Shown here: positions 38,955 to 48,306 of the stretch, piece after piece
Numbering within the stretch: position 1 is the first letter of the stretch
How the letters are laid out: the number at the start of each line of letters is the position of its first letter
Assembly: GCF_024628865.1 (NCBI RefSeq)
Contig: NZ_CP102385.1
Coordinates: 62,001 to 126,000 of the forward strand
Length of the DNA: 64,000 nucleotides
Source: Sphingopyxis sp. DBS4
Lineage (GTDB): Bacteria > Pseudomonadota > Alphaproteobacteria > Sphingomonadales > Sphingomonadaceae
Direction: 5' to 3'
Translations under genes and position numbers: made by a program
Notes under the pieces: generated by a model
The model's input: only the letters and a program-made list of their open reading frames with translations
Databases searched by the model: none
Told to the model about the DNA's origin: nothing

Positions 38955-40699
38955 TGCGCCTTTCTTACCTCCTCCTCGTGTGCGTTGGAAATCATCCGTC
39001 CGATCAAGACGTCAACGAATTTTGCTCGCGCACCGATCTTTCGCTGAGACACCACGAAGGGAATGTCTTTCTCTTCACGAACGATCCTGACGACATCATC
39101 AGCGTCGCAAACGGCCGTGGATTTGTCATCGGCAAACTCTTTCGCGATCGCGGGCAGGGACATCAACTGAAGGTCCTGTCATACGGCGACGAAGTGGAGG
39201 TGATGGAGAGCGAGGGACGCCGCCTCGTTAATGAGTTTTGGGGCAGCTTCGTCGCCTTGGTCATTAGCCAGAATGGCATAAACATTGTCCGCGACCCTTC
39301 TGGGGGGCTTCCTTGCTACTGGAGCCAGACCGACCGCCTCATCGCGTTTTCGTCTGACGCGGAAACTTTAGTTGATTGGGGTGCCGTTGGCCGCTCGGTC
39401 AACTGGGCGTCTGTCGGTCGTTTCCTCTACCATCACCAGCTTCCTTCAGAGTGTACGGCCGTCGAAGGAATAATGCAGCTGCTCCCAGGAAGCGCGCTCT
39501 CGATTGTTGGGTCTCGAGTAGCGGCAACGCCGCTGTGGAGTCCTTGGAACCATATAGAGCCGAACGGTGCATCCGAACCGAGTCCTGATCGCCTTTTTAC
39601 GGTGCTCCAATCAACTTTTTCGGCTTGGCGATCGGCCTTTAATCGTCCCTTGGTGGGATTGTCAGGTGGTTTGGACTCTTCGATAGTTGCGGCATGTCTA
39701 GCGGGCGCCCGCTCCGATTTTGTTTGCACGACCTTGACGACCTCTGACACTACGGGAAACGAGACGGAGTATGCTCGAGCAGTTAGCGCGGTCCTTGGGG
39801 CTGAGCTCGTCGAGATGCCCTATATGGACCGACATATCGACTTGGACAGATCTGTGGCTGAGGGAATCCCATTCCCATGCGGTAAATCACACGAACAAGC
39901 TTACAATCATGCAATCCGAGAGGCGGCATCGATAAATAAGGCTGACGCCTTCTTTGTTGGGGCCGGTGGGGACAATGTTTTCTACCTTACGCATTCCGCG
40001 CGACCGTTAGCGGATCGATTCCGAAAAGAAGGGTTGTCGCTAGGCGTCATGAAGACGCTGCGGGATATCTGCGAGGTCACAGGAGCCGGCGTCGGTCAGA
40101 CATTGATCGAAACCGTCCGGCTTTTGTCTTCGCGTTCCATGAAAATGCGGTGGAGCGCCGTATCGGATTATTTGCATCCGGATGTTATCGCAAGCGAGCG
40201 AAGCCGAGCGGTTGAGCACCCCTGGTTAAGTCCACCGCGGAACGCCCCGCTCGCGAAGCTCGGTCACGTTGCAATGATTCTGCAGGCGATGAATCACGTT
40301 GAGCATCGAGATAAACAACTGGCGATGCCCATGATCTCACCTCTCTTGTCTCAGCCTGTCGTTGAACTGTGCCTGAGTATTCCGTCATGGGAATTCTGTG
40401 AGGACGGCGTCGATCGGTCGGTCGCCCGTCGTGCTTTTGCTTCTGTCCTGCCGCGCGAGGTAATCGCAAGGGTGGGCAAGGGAAGTCCTGACGGTTTCAT
40501 TGCGCAGTTCATCGATCGGCATCGATCGGAAATAATCGATCGGCTATGCGAGGGGCGCCTTGTGAAGCATGGGATAATCGATCGATTGGCAATCGAGCCG
40601 CTTCGGCGATCGAACAGCAGGAACGGGCTCAATGACTGCCCGCGGATCATGGCCCTTCTGGATGCAGAGGCTTGGTCCACACATTGGTCGCGTGCATAA
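38954..40699 (+). CDS. Lasso cyclase (asparagine synthetase-like C protein)
   Basis: A 581-residue macrolactam synthetase. The N-terminal part is a degenerate glutaminase-like domain without the catalytic N-terminal Cys. The C-terminal synthetase domain has the pyrophosphate loop LSGGLDSS (236-243), TSDTTGNETEYARAVS and VGAGGDNVFY. With ATP it adenylates the ring Asp side chain and joins it to Gly1. It overlaps the B gene by one base. It ends 9 nt from the oppositely oriented isopeptidase gene. Confidence 0.93.
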   Translation: MRLSYLLLVCVGNHPSDQDVNEFCSRTDLSLRHHEGNVFLFTNDPDDIISVANGRGFVIGKLFRDRGQGHQLKVLSYGDEVEVMESEGRRLVNEFWGSFVALVISQNGINIVRDPSGGLPCYWSQTDRLIAFSSDAETLVDWGAVGRSVNWASVGRFLYHHQLPSECTAVEGIMQLLPGSALSIVGSRVAATPLWSPWNHIEPNGASEPSPDRLFTVLQSTFSAWRSAFNRPLVGLSGGLDSSIVAACLAGARSDFVCTTLTTSDTTGNETEYARAVSAVLGAELVEMPYMDRHIDLDRSVAEGIPFPCGKSHEQAYNHAIREAASINKADAFFVGAGGDNVFYLTHSARPLADRFRKEGLSLGVMKTLRDICEVTGAGVGQTLIETVRLLSSRSMKMRWSAVSDYLHPDVIASERSRAVEHPWLSPPRNAPLAKLGHVAMILQAMNHVEHRDKQLAMPMISPLLSQPVVELCLSIPSWEFCEDGVDRSVARRAFASVLPREVIARVGKGSPDGFIAQFIDRHRSEIIDRLCEGRLVKHGIIDRLAIEPLRRSNSRNGLNDCPRIMALLDAEAWSTHWSRA

Positions 40700-40708
40700 T
40701 CGCGACTC

Positions 40709-42826
40709 CTACTTCGGGAACGGCCTCTTCCAAGATGCCTTCATTTCCGACCAACGCTCGGCTTCTGCTTTTCGAGCTGGATTGCTCGGCACCAATCCCT
40801 TTAGCCAGAAGTCGAACCAATCGATATTGCGCTCATATACCGCCAACCGATGCGCGGGTTGCCATTTGATATGATCCTCCTCGGGAAATATATAGAGGTC
40901 GCTAGGAATCCCGACTTGGACTAACGCCGTATGGCCACCCACCATCGCTAGATATTCATTGTCCGCCGCCTGAAAAAGTAGCGGAAAGCTTACGCGCCGA
41001 GGGTCATTGATGATTGAGATCTTCGACCAGAACCCGGGGTTCGCTTCTGCAAGGCGAGGCCAACCGCTCTCGTGATAGTTCTGCGCGATCATTGGCCCCA
41101 AGATCGCGTCTTGAAAGGGCTCCCATCCACAACCCGAGACTGACCCTGCTGAGAAAAGCTGGCTATTTATCGCTGCGAACTGGACCGTAGTGCATCCGTC
41201 GCTGAGCCCGGAGATTCCGATGCGCTCCTGATCAACGAAGCCGTTGTCGATCAGTCTACGAGTGGCGATTTCGATCGCCGATAGGATGTTCCGTCTACCT
41301 CGGAAATCGTCGTTGAAGGCAGCCACAAGTTGCTCGATTGATTTTTGTCTCCCGACGATATCTTCATACGTCAGATTGTCGACGCTCAGGATGAAGTAGC
41401 CTCGCCCAGCAAGCGCTTGGATTGGCACCTCATCTCCGATTCCCCCGCGAAGAAATCCCTTGGTCCGATATTGAACGATCACCATCGGGTAACGACGACC
41501 GGGTTGGTATCCGACGGGATAAACCAGGTCACCATAAAAGGGCACATTCTCACCGTTGAGCCAATTCAGGCGCTCTACGCGCCCCAGCGAAAGGTTCGAA
41601 AAACCCGGGTTTGGATCAAATATTTCTTCGATTTGGCCGGTGGCTAGATGAAGTCTTACAAAATGGCGCGGCCGTCGCGACCGCTCGCGTAGGCAAAGAA
41701 GATCATCTGCGAGCGCCTGGCATTCGATCAACGCGTCGCCGGTGAGGATAATACGTTTCGGTTTACCCTGACCCGGAATCCATTCGTAGATGCCAGTGAG
41801 GCTGTTGGCCCACCCTTCGCGGCGCGAAAATCTAATCCTGGTTCCTTTTTCATCCCACCAGACTGAAGTGGACCAATCGAATTCGCAGGCCTGGAAGTGG
41901 CACTCTTCTGACTTTCCATTCTGTTTGACCGCCAAGCGAAAGAGAGGAGGGAAGAGCGGCGTCTCGGTGGATTCCGCCCATGCTTCCGAGCCCCCAGATG
42001 TTCTCGAATAGGCTGTGGCGTTTCCCGGAAGACCTCGAGCTACGTCAAACAGGCCGGCCTCATCGACACGGGCGTCTCGCTCGTGCCCATGTTCTATATC
42101 TACGCTCCGCAAGAGGCGTTCCGCGTCGGGTGTCTGGGGCCTCGCACCACGCACCGGAAATGCCCGCCTATCGAACCGCCAGCCCCTTAATCCCTCCCGA
42201 TCAATCTCAGCTGATTTTTCAGGCAATTTCGGGCGGGATGAATAGACAATCGTTCGAGCATCCTCTGAAATCCGAAAGTCATCGACATTCACAAGGGAAT
42301 GCGTGACCTGACTGGCATCCCCAGTGCCGACGTCGACCCGCCATACCTGAGTCAAACCATGCTCGCGTTTCAGATATGCGATCCAGCGCCCCTCGGGTGC
42401 CCAGCGGGGCGTAACCGGTGCAGCAGTTCCAATCGGAAATTTCGCCCAACCATATCTGGGAGGTTCGTCGCGGATGAGTTCGCGGCTAAAATCAAGGATC
42501 CGAACCGTTGTCGGCTTCTCGAGCGAAAAGATAGCCAGTCCGGCACAGTACATATTTTCATTTGGGAAGCCTCGATGAAGGACAAACGCCACCCACTTGC
42601 CGTCTGGCGATATGGCAAAGAGCTTTCGGCGGCGGTCAGGTAACGTCGCCGGGCCGATATCACGTAGCTGCGCAAGGAGCTCGGGCGTGACGGGACCGCT
42701 TCGCGCCTCTTTTTTTTGCGCAGGTGGCGCCAATCTTGCGCAGACATCGGCGGCGAGTACCGACTGTGGAAGGACACCTGCTGCCGCGGCTAACAGTGTT
42801 GCGGCGAAGCGCTTTGGGGACCCCAC
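40709..42826 (-). CDS. Lasso peptide isopeptidase (AtxE2-like)
   Basis: A 705-residue secreted prolyl-oligopeptidase-type hydrolase. A signal peptide (about 1-25, ending SVLAAD) targets the periplasm. The N-terminal beta-propeller precedes an alpha/beta-hydrolase with nucleophile Ser542 in SGLSDG, Asp near 622 in AADNEY and His near 652 in EEDHIKW. AtxE2-family enzymes open the isopeptide ring of imported lasso peptide. The start is GTG at 42826, 1 nt after the receptor stop, so the two are coupled. Such enzymes mark clusters with TonB uptake and no dedicated ABC exporter, and none is seen here. Confidence 0.92.
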   Translation of the reverse strand: MGSPKRFAATLLAAAAGVLPQSVLAADVCARLAPPAQKKEARSGPVTPELLAQLRDIGPATLPDRRRKLFAISPDGKWVAFVLHRGFPNENMYCAGLAIFSLEKPTTVRILDFSRELIRDEPPRYGWAKFPIGTAAPVTPRWAPEGRWIAYLKREHGLTQVWRVDVGTGDASQVTHSLVNVDDFRISEDARTIVYSSRPKLPEKSAEIDREGLRGWRFDRRAFPVRGARPQTPDAERLLRSVDIEHGHERDARVDEAGLFDVARGLPGNATAYSRTSGGSEAWAESTETPLFPPLFRLAVKQNGKSEECHFQACEFDWSTSVWWDEKGTRIRFSRREGWANSLTGIYEWIPGQGKPKRIILTGDALIECQALADDLLCLRERSRRPRHFVRLHLATGQIEEIFDPNPGFSNLSLGRVERLNWLNGENVPFYGDLVYPVGYQPGRRYPMVIVQYRTKGFLRGGIGDEVPIQALAGRGYFILSVDNLTYEDIVGRQKSIEQLVAAFNDDFRGRRNILSAIEIATRRLIDNGFVDQERIGISGLSDGCTTVQFAAINSQLFSAGSVSGCGWEPFQDAILGPMIAQNYHESGWPRLAEANPGFWSKISIINDPRRVSFPLLFQAADNEYLAMVGGHTALVQVGIPSDLYIFPEEDHIKWQPAHRLAVYERNIDWFDFWLKGLVPSNPARKAEAERWSEMKASWKRPFPK

Positions 42827-42827
42827 G

Positions 42828-45422
42828 TCACCAAGCCTTCGACAACGTCAGGCTTATTACCCTCCCAAATGGCGAATGATTGATCGAGTCATATCGGAAT
42901 GCAGCCGGATCGACCGTTCGAATGACACTAGGCTTCTCATTGAACAAATTTTGAATAGCGATGGTCAAATTCGTGCCCGACAGAAGGCCGCTCGACGTCC
43001 CACTTCGGAAGGTCGCGACAGTGTCGAAAGTCACAAAGGATTGGACTCTCGCACTCGGTTGAAATCGATTGTCCTTGGTAGCGCCAACAAATGATCCGGA
43101 TGCACTTAGAACGAAATTGGCTTCCTCCCAGCTCGCGCTCATTCGTCCGCGCCAATGTGGCGGCTGAAATATCAAGCCAGATTGCGGCATGGATGGAAGA
43201 CCGGTCGTTATCCGCCGAGAGCTATCGAGATAACTCAGCGCTCCCTTAACCGATAACGTCCTGTCGTTTCCGAGATCACGAAGAAAGCTCACCGATCCGT
43301 CGAAACCATCGGCCGATTGCAGAGAAATATTCTGGAGCTGATCGTTGACGATCGCTGCAACCGTGCCGGGATCGAAGGGGGTGCCTGTGAAATTTGCGAA
43401 AGAGCCAGTGAGGCCGTCGACGATCGAAAGCACATCCGCCGCCGATGGATTGAGCGCGACAAAGTCACCGAATACGGGGAGTAACGCGCTGGTCACCGGT
43501 GAGATCGGCTCTGCGACGCGATTCTTGTATCGAATCCTAAAGTATCCCAAGTCGATCCTCAGTCCGGGGAGGCCCGCAGGCTCGATCGACGACGATAGAG
43601 TCAATGTGGTCGCACGTTCCGGCTGAAGGTTCCGATTGCCACCAAACACCAAGAGCACGGGATTGGCGTTTGTGGGGGAGGGATTGAAAATGAACCCGGG
43701 CACCAACTGTGCATTTGTCGTTTGGCCCGTCTGGAAGAGGGTCGGAGCCTTGAACGATTTGCCCCAATTTGCTTTGAGTTCTAACCCATTGAGGGGCGAG
43801 TAAATCAGCCCGAGCTTCGGCGTCGTAACGCGGTCGATTCCTTTATGATCTTCAATGCGGATTGCGCCATTCACCTGTAGTTTTCTTGCGAAGGCAACCG
43901 AATTTGTCCCGGTGATCAGCGGCAACGACACTTCACCGTAACCGAACAAGACCTCGCGCGATTCACGAAAAACATCGATCGGCGCCTCTACACTGCCAAC
44001 AAATCGGCGAGAATCGACGCGAAGACGGTTGGAGCGATAGCCCGCCCCGATTGCCAATCTAGCGTCGCCGCCGGGCAAACCAAAGATTGGCCCCTCTGCA
44101 CCGACCTCGCCTGACCTCAAACTGTTATCGTAATTGGGCAAGGCGCGCATTGTCTCGACACCGCCGACATATGTGACATTCGAGATCGTGTTGTTGCTCT
44201 GGCTGTAAGTTCCAAGGATATTAAGATTCCAACCCGAGGGCAGTGAAAAGCGGAATGCAGGGGAGACTGACCAACTGTCGACACCTGAGGCGACAACACT
44301 CCCTTGCCGGTAGCAGCTTATCGAAACGGCAGCGCTTGTCGGCGAAATACAGCGCGACGTCGCGCGATGCGTAAAGTGGCCATCAACCTCAAAGACGCTT
44401 CTATCGGAGATTTCCTGCCTTCCCGCGAGGACGATGCTCAATTGCTTTTGACCGGGCACGACAGTGGAGTCGGGAAGAAGGTTGCTGGTGTAGGATCGCT
44501 GCCGTGCTTCGATTTCGCCAGTTCGGGAAAAGTCGCCGGCAAACATAACGCTACCGCCGTTCCAAGAAGGACCTCCGACGGCGCTATATTGCTGCGCAAA
44601 GGCTCCACCCTCAGTCGCCGTGCCGATCCGCGCGGAAGTGAACAACCGTTCAAAGCTGCGTCTGAGAATAATATTGGCGACGCCGGCCACGGCGTCCGAG
44701 CCATAAAGTGCCGACGCACCGTCGGCTATCACATCAACGCGCTCAATCGCCGCCAGCGGTATTGCCGAGATGTCGATACCTTGACTGATAGCATCGAATG
44801 CAATGCGATGACCGTTCAAAAGGGTCAGCGATGCATCTGGGCCAAGACCTCGCAGATTGAGAGTCGAAGAACCGGAGACGTTCGAAAAGTTGCCTTGGCC
44901 CGTCGGCGCGATTGTAGGATTTTGACCACCCGAGAAATTCTGCGGGAGATCGCGGATAATTTGACCGAGATCGGTTTGACCCGCCAGTGCCGCATCTCGA
45001 CGAGAGATGCTCGTAATGGGGGACGTTGCGGGACCACCCCGAATGCGCGACCCGGTAACGATAATCTCGCTTTGATCGATGCTGTCGTTCACCGCCGCTT
45101 GCGACGCGGGAAATCGCTCACGGATAATGATCGCCCCTCGCCGTTCGAGGATGACGAGGTTCGTTCCTTGGATCAGAACTTCTACGGCTTCGCGGGGCGT
45201 GTATTGCCCTTTCAGGGCCGGCGCTCGCTTTCCGTCGACGATGTCCGTCTCGAAGTAGATTTCGCTGTTCGACGTTCGCCCGATTGCGCGCAATGCAGAA
45301 CCCAAATCCTGGGCTTCGAGTTGATAACCGCGGCGCTGCTCCGTTTGCGCGGCCGCGGGTGTGCAAACCAGCGCCGCGCTGATCGCAATCGCGGACGTAA
45401 AGATTTGGCCCCGTACTGACAT
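42828..45422 (-). CDS. TonB-dependent receptor with signalling domain
   Basis: An 864-residue receptor with signal peptide (cleavage near TPAAAQ, about 26) and an N-terminal STN domain (QDLGSALRAIGRTSNSEIYF, YTPREAVEVLIQGTNLVILE) as in FecA. The plug (IIVTGSRIRG, LRGLGPDASLTLLNGHRI, ADGASALYGSDAVAGVANII) and barrel follow, ending in KAW. It would import lasso peptide and signal through the FecR-like protein to the ECF sigma. It lies between fecR-like and isopeptidase genes. Confidence 0.92.
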   Translation of the reverse strand: MSVRGQIFTSAIAISAALVCTPAAAQTEQRRGYQLEAQDLGSALRAIGRTSNSEIYFETDIVDGKRAPALKGQYTPREAVEVLIQGTNLVILERRGAIIIRERFPASQAAVNDSIDQSEIIVTGSRIRGGPATSPITSISRRDAALAGQTDLGQIIRDLPQNFSGGQNPTIAPTGQGNFSNVSGSSTLNLRGLGPDASLTLLNGHRIAFDAISQGIDISAIPLAAIERVDVIADGASALYGSDAVAGVANIILRRSFERLFTSARIGTATEGGAFAQQYSAVGGPSWNGGSVMFAGDFSRTGEIEARQRSYTSNLLPDSTVVPGQKQLSIVLAGRQEISDRSVFEVDGHFTHRATSRCISPTSAAVSISCYRQGSVVASGVDSWSVSPAFRFSLPSGWNLNILGTYSQSNNTISNVTYVGGVETMRALPNYDNSLRSGEVGAEGPIFGLPGGDARLAIGAGYRSNRLRVDSRRFVGSVEAPIDVFRESREVLFGYGEVSLPLITGTNSVAFARKLQVNGAIRIEDHKGIDRVTTPKLGLIYSPLNGLELKANWGKSFKAPTLFQTGQTTNAQLVPGFIFNPSPTNANPVLLVFGGNRNLQPERATTLTLSSSIEPAGLPGLRIDLGYFRIRYKNRVAEPISPVTSALLPVFGDFVALNPSAADVLSIVDGLTGSFANFTGTPFDPGTVAAIVNDQLQNISLQSADGFDGSVSFLRDLGNDRTLSVKGALSYLDSSRRITTGLPSMPQSGLIFQPPHWRGRMSASWEEANFVLSASGSFVGATKDNRFQPSARVQSFVTFDTVATFRSGTSSGLLSGTNLTIAIQNLFNEKPSVIRTVDPAAFRYDSINHSPFGRVISLTLSKAW

Positions 45423-45488
45423 GAATTTCGCCTCCCTGTCCCCGGCGAGCGCGCCGGTGTTGGGGAAGCGACGAGCGAGACTCGCGAA

Positions 45489-46562
45489 TTATGAGGGCGG
45501 CGTGCAGTTTTCCTTCTGCGGTGATGGGCACGTCTTGACGAGAAGCAGCTGATTATTTCCCCGAATGAGAGCCAAGCGAAGCATATCGGCGAGATTTTCG
45601 GCCAGCCGCTCCATATCTCGAATGCGGTACGTGCCGGAAACTTTTTTGTCGCTTACATCTGTGGCGGCCACCAAAACAGGGCCGGTCGCGTAGCGGTTCG
45701 CTTCGCTCACGACATCGCCGAGCCGGACACCGTCATAGTCCCTGACACCTTCCGGCCAACGCCGATCGGTAACGGGCGCACTGGTAACCTGGATCGGAGA
45801 TGCTGCTTTCTCGGCCCGGAAAATCAGCTGCTGGCCAGGGGCAAGCCGGACCGGCATTTCGGCTGGGGAACGATCTCCTCGAACCCTGACGTCGACGGTG
45901 CCGTCGAAGAGTTGGACTGTGACCCGCTCGTTGCGAGCTAGGGCGACGTCGAAGCTGGTTCCCAGCGCGGTAACGGTCCCATTCCCTGCTGCCACGATGA
46001 ACGGCCGCTTGTCCTTCTCTACATTGAACCGGGCGCGGCCGCGTACCAACCGAACATCACGCTGGGTCCGGTCAAATCTGGTCAGCACAAGGCTATCGGT
46101 ATCGAGCGTTACGCGCGATCCGTCCGACAACTCCACTTCCCGAATCTCACCGAGCTTGCTCTGCAGCTGGTTCGAGTTCTCACCGGTGGTGCCGTTATTT
46201 GCGATCTCCGGGCCGTCCTGCTTGAGCGTGCCGAGCGAAACCGCGCTGAGATAGAGCGCCGCCACTGCGCCGACGAGACCCAATGCAAGCCCTGCCATTT
46301 TCAGCTTCCCGGCCTTCTGACCGGTAGGGCTCGGCGCGGGATGGTCAGCGTCGTGCGGCGCATCTTCCTTCAGCCCCTTGCCGATGCTGAACGTCTCAGC
46401 GATCCTGTTATAGGCTGAGCGGTGCAGGGCACCTCGTGCGAGCCATGCTTCGAATTCTTCGCGGCGAGCATCGGCCTCGGGGCCGCGCATGATCGCAAAC
46501 CATTCAGAGGCCTCGTCCCTCAGATTACCGGGGCGCTTTGGCGTATCATTATCTTCGTTCAT
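45489..46562 (-). CDS. FecR-like anti-sigma regulator
   Basis: A 357-residue FecR-type protein. The N-terminal cytoplasmic part (EASEWFAIMRGPEADARREE, FEAWLARGALHRSAYNRI) binds sigma. A TM segment follows (AGLALGLVGAVAALYLSAVS) and then the periplasmic FecR domain (REVELSDGSRVTLDTDS, GRARFNVEKDKRPFIV, GTSFDVALARNERVTVQLFD). It overlaps the sigma gene by ATGA and lies 66 nt before the receptor gene. It should release sigma when the receptor is loaded. Confidence 0.92.
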   Translation of the reverse strand: MNEDNDTPKRPGNLRDEASEWFAIMRGPEADARREEFEAWLARGALHRSAYNRIAETFSIGKGLKEDAPHDADHPAPSPTGQKAGKLKMAGLALGLVGAVAALYLSAVSLGTLKQDGPEIANNGTTGENSNQLQSKLGEIREVELSDGSRVTLDTDSLVLTRFDRTQRDVRLVRGRARFNVEKDKRPFIVAAGNGTVTALGTSFDVALARNERVTVQLFDGTVDVRVRGDRSPAEMPVRLAPGQQLIFRAEKAASPIQVTSAPVTDRRWPEGVRDYDGVRLGDVVSEANRYATGPVLVAATDVSDKKVSGTYRIRDMERLAENLADMLRLALIRGNNQLLLVKTCPSPQKENCTPPS

Positions 46563-47137
46563 TCCCGCTCCAGGGCCGCGTCAATGTGGGCGAGAGCGCG
46601 TGCGACATGATATTGCACCGTGGGAATCGAAATCCCGAGCTTTTCCCCGATCTCTCTGTAGGCAAGCTCTTCAACACGGTGAAGCAGAAATACTTCTCGC
46701 GTGCGATCGGGCAGCTCCGCCAAGGCGCGGCGATAGGCGCGCATCACGTCCTCGGCTTCGATGCCGTGATGCTGATCGGGCGAGATAGCTGGCTCGCATC
46801 CTTCACCGATCGGAACATGAAATGATGCCAGTCGCACCTCCGCGCGCTTGCCGCGGTCGTAAAGCAAATTGCGGGCAATGCGCTGCAAATAGGCAGCCGG
46901 TGTCGGCAGTGCTCGCTGCGCCAATGATCCCACGAGGCGAACGAAGGATTCCTGGACGAAATCGCCTGGATCGTCTCCGTCGCGAAGTCGGGCCCGGAAA
47001 TATCGGGCGAGGCGAGGGGCTTCCTTCCGAAAAAGGGACTCGATTTCTGTCTCGATCGCGGCCTTGCCTTCGGCGATGGACGAGTCTTCTGCATTCAGCC
47101 CCCCAGTCGGGCTGCGGAAATCGCGGTTCGATGGCAT
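46559..47137 (-). CDS. ECF sigma factor (FecI-like)
   Basis: A 192-residue ECF sigma factor. Region 2 is DGDDPGDFVQESFVRLVGSL with AAYLQRIARNLLYDRGKR. Region 4 is LAELPDRTREVFLLHRVEEL with YREIGEKLGISIPTVQYHVA. It heads the operon sigma, fecR-like, receptor, isopeptidase, and so probably drives uptake and breakdown of the lasso peptide, and perhaps the precursor promoter. The in-frame start at 47137 is the first plausible one. Confidence 0.92.
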   Translation of the reverse strand: MPSNRDFRSPTGGLNAEDSSIAEGKAAIETEIESLFRKEAPRLARYFRARLRDGDDPGDFVQESFVRLVGSLAQRALPTPAAYLQRIARNLLYDRGKRAEVRLASFHVPIGEGCEPAISPDQHHGIEAEDVMRAYRRALAELPDRTREVFLLHRVEELAYREIGEKLGISIPTVQYHVARALAHIDAALERE

Positions 47138-47494
47138 GAATGCACTTGGCCTCTCGGGCCGACAGATGTTGGGCGCCCGGGACCGCCGGTGCCAAACTGA
47201 CGCAAGGTGTGTCGCATCGATAACTTCGACCGCGACCGCTCGACGCGAACAACGAGCGTAATGATACCCGGCAGGATAATCCTACGCGGCGATTGCCGGC
47301 TTATTCCGCCCCGCGCCGCCATCCTTAGCCGATCAGGGCGATGCTTCAAGTCTATCTCGAAGCTCGGTCGGGAACATTCATCTTCAAAGAAATCCCAGTC
47401 TGGACATAAGGAAAATTCCTTGCGGAGGCTCTTTTCTCTACAGAGACGTCGAGCGAGCGCGGGAGGTTAAGCGTGGTGAGGAAATCGCCGTTGA
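47138..47494. other. Upstream region of lasso uptake operon
   Basis: A 357-nt gap without a credible gene. It must hold the promoter of the sigma operon. I see no clear inverted repeat or sigma consensus in it. Confidence 0.5.
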
Positions 47495-48106
47495 TTAGTT
47501 GTCGCGAGATTTAGCCTCGGCGTAGGCAGCCATTCCCTGTGACCTCCGCTTGGCGAGCTTCGCCATGCGCGCATTGATCTCGTCGGCGCCGATATCGGTA
47601 GGATCGAAAACGCCGCCATACCATTGCACCATGGATGCGCGCTCGGGATGGCGCGGCTTGGCCATGGCATTGAGGAACTCTTCAAATCCCGGGGTGCCGC
47701 CGACATCTTCGGGCGGGGCGCGTCGTTCGCCATCGACGAAGCGCGGGTAATCGGTGCCGGGAATGGCGAGTGTGATCTCTTCGATCTCGACACGATGACG
47801 CCAATTATCTCCGAAATCATAGGTGTAGATGAAGCTCGTGATACCGCGTTCGACGAGCTTGTTGATGCGCATATTGGCGGCGTCGCGGGTGCGGACCATG
47901 AAAGCATCGTCATCATCGAAGCGGATGCCATAGGCGGCATCGCCGACATCGAAGCGGAACAAATGGTAGTTCTCGAAGAGCATGCAGGCCTGGATCGCGA
48001 GGTGCAGGGTCTTGAGGCTGTTGGTGACGGGAAGTTCGACGCGGCGCCAGATGGCGGGCTTCATGTCTTCGAGCGTTATGCGAATCCGGGCGATCTGATC
48101 GGTCAT
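47495..48106 (-). CDS. Plasmid pRiA4b ORF-3 family protein
   Basis: A 203-residue protein of the pRiA4b ORF-3 family. Typical segments are RIRITLEDMKPAIWRRVELP, LHLAIQACMLFENYHLFRFD, FIYTYDFGDNWRHRVEIEE and CPPEDVGGTPGFEEFL in related form (here RAPPEDVGGTPGFEEFLNAM). The family is widespread on plasmids and elements; no function is established. Length is near normal (180-210). Confidence 0.9.
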   Translation of the reverse strand: MTDQIARIRITLEDMKPAIWRRVELPVTNSLKTLHLAIQACMLFENYHLFRFDVGDAAYGIRFDDDDAFMVRTRDAANMRINKLVERGITSFIYTYDFGDNWRHRVEIEEITLAIPGTDYPRFVDGERRAPPEDVGGTPGFEEFLNAMAKPRHPERASMVQWYGGVFDPTDIGADEINARMAKLAKRRSQGMAAYAEAKSRDN

Positions 48107-48306
48107 ATAGCTGCGTTTATATCCTTAGCCGAATGGAACGGCGCTTCAAAGCGCCGGTGGATTTTGAGCCTCTCGCCGGGTGAGAGGTGAGGGGATTCTG
48201 CGCCTCCCTTCGGGATCGCCGCTCTATCTCCGCTTCGCTTCGACCGAGCCTCGTTCCGTGTCTCGTCCGTTCCGGTGACGATCGGCTGGCGGGCCGCGGC
48301 GCTGAA

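Noticed and set aside
44304..45419. 371-codon plus-strand frame
   Set aside because: Antisense of the lasso TonB receptor N-terminus.
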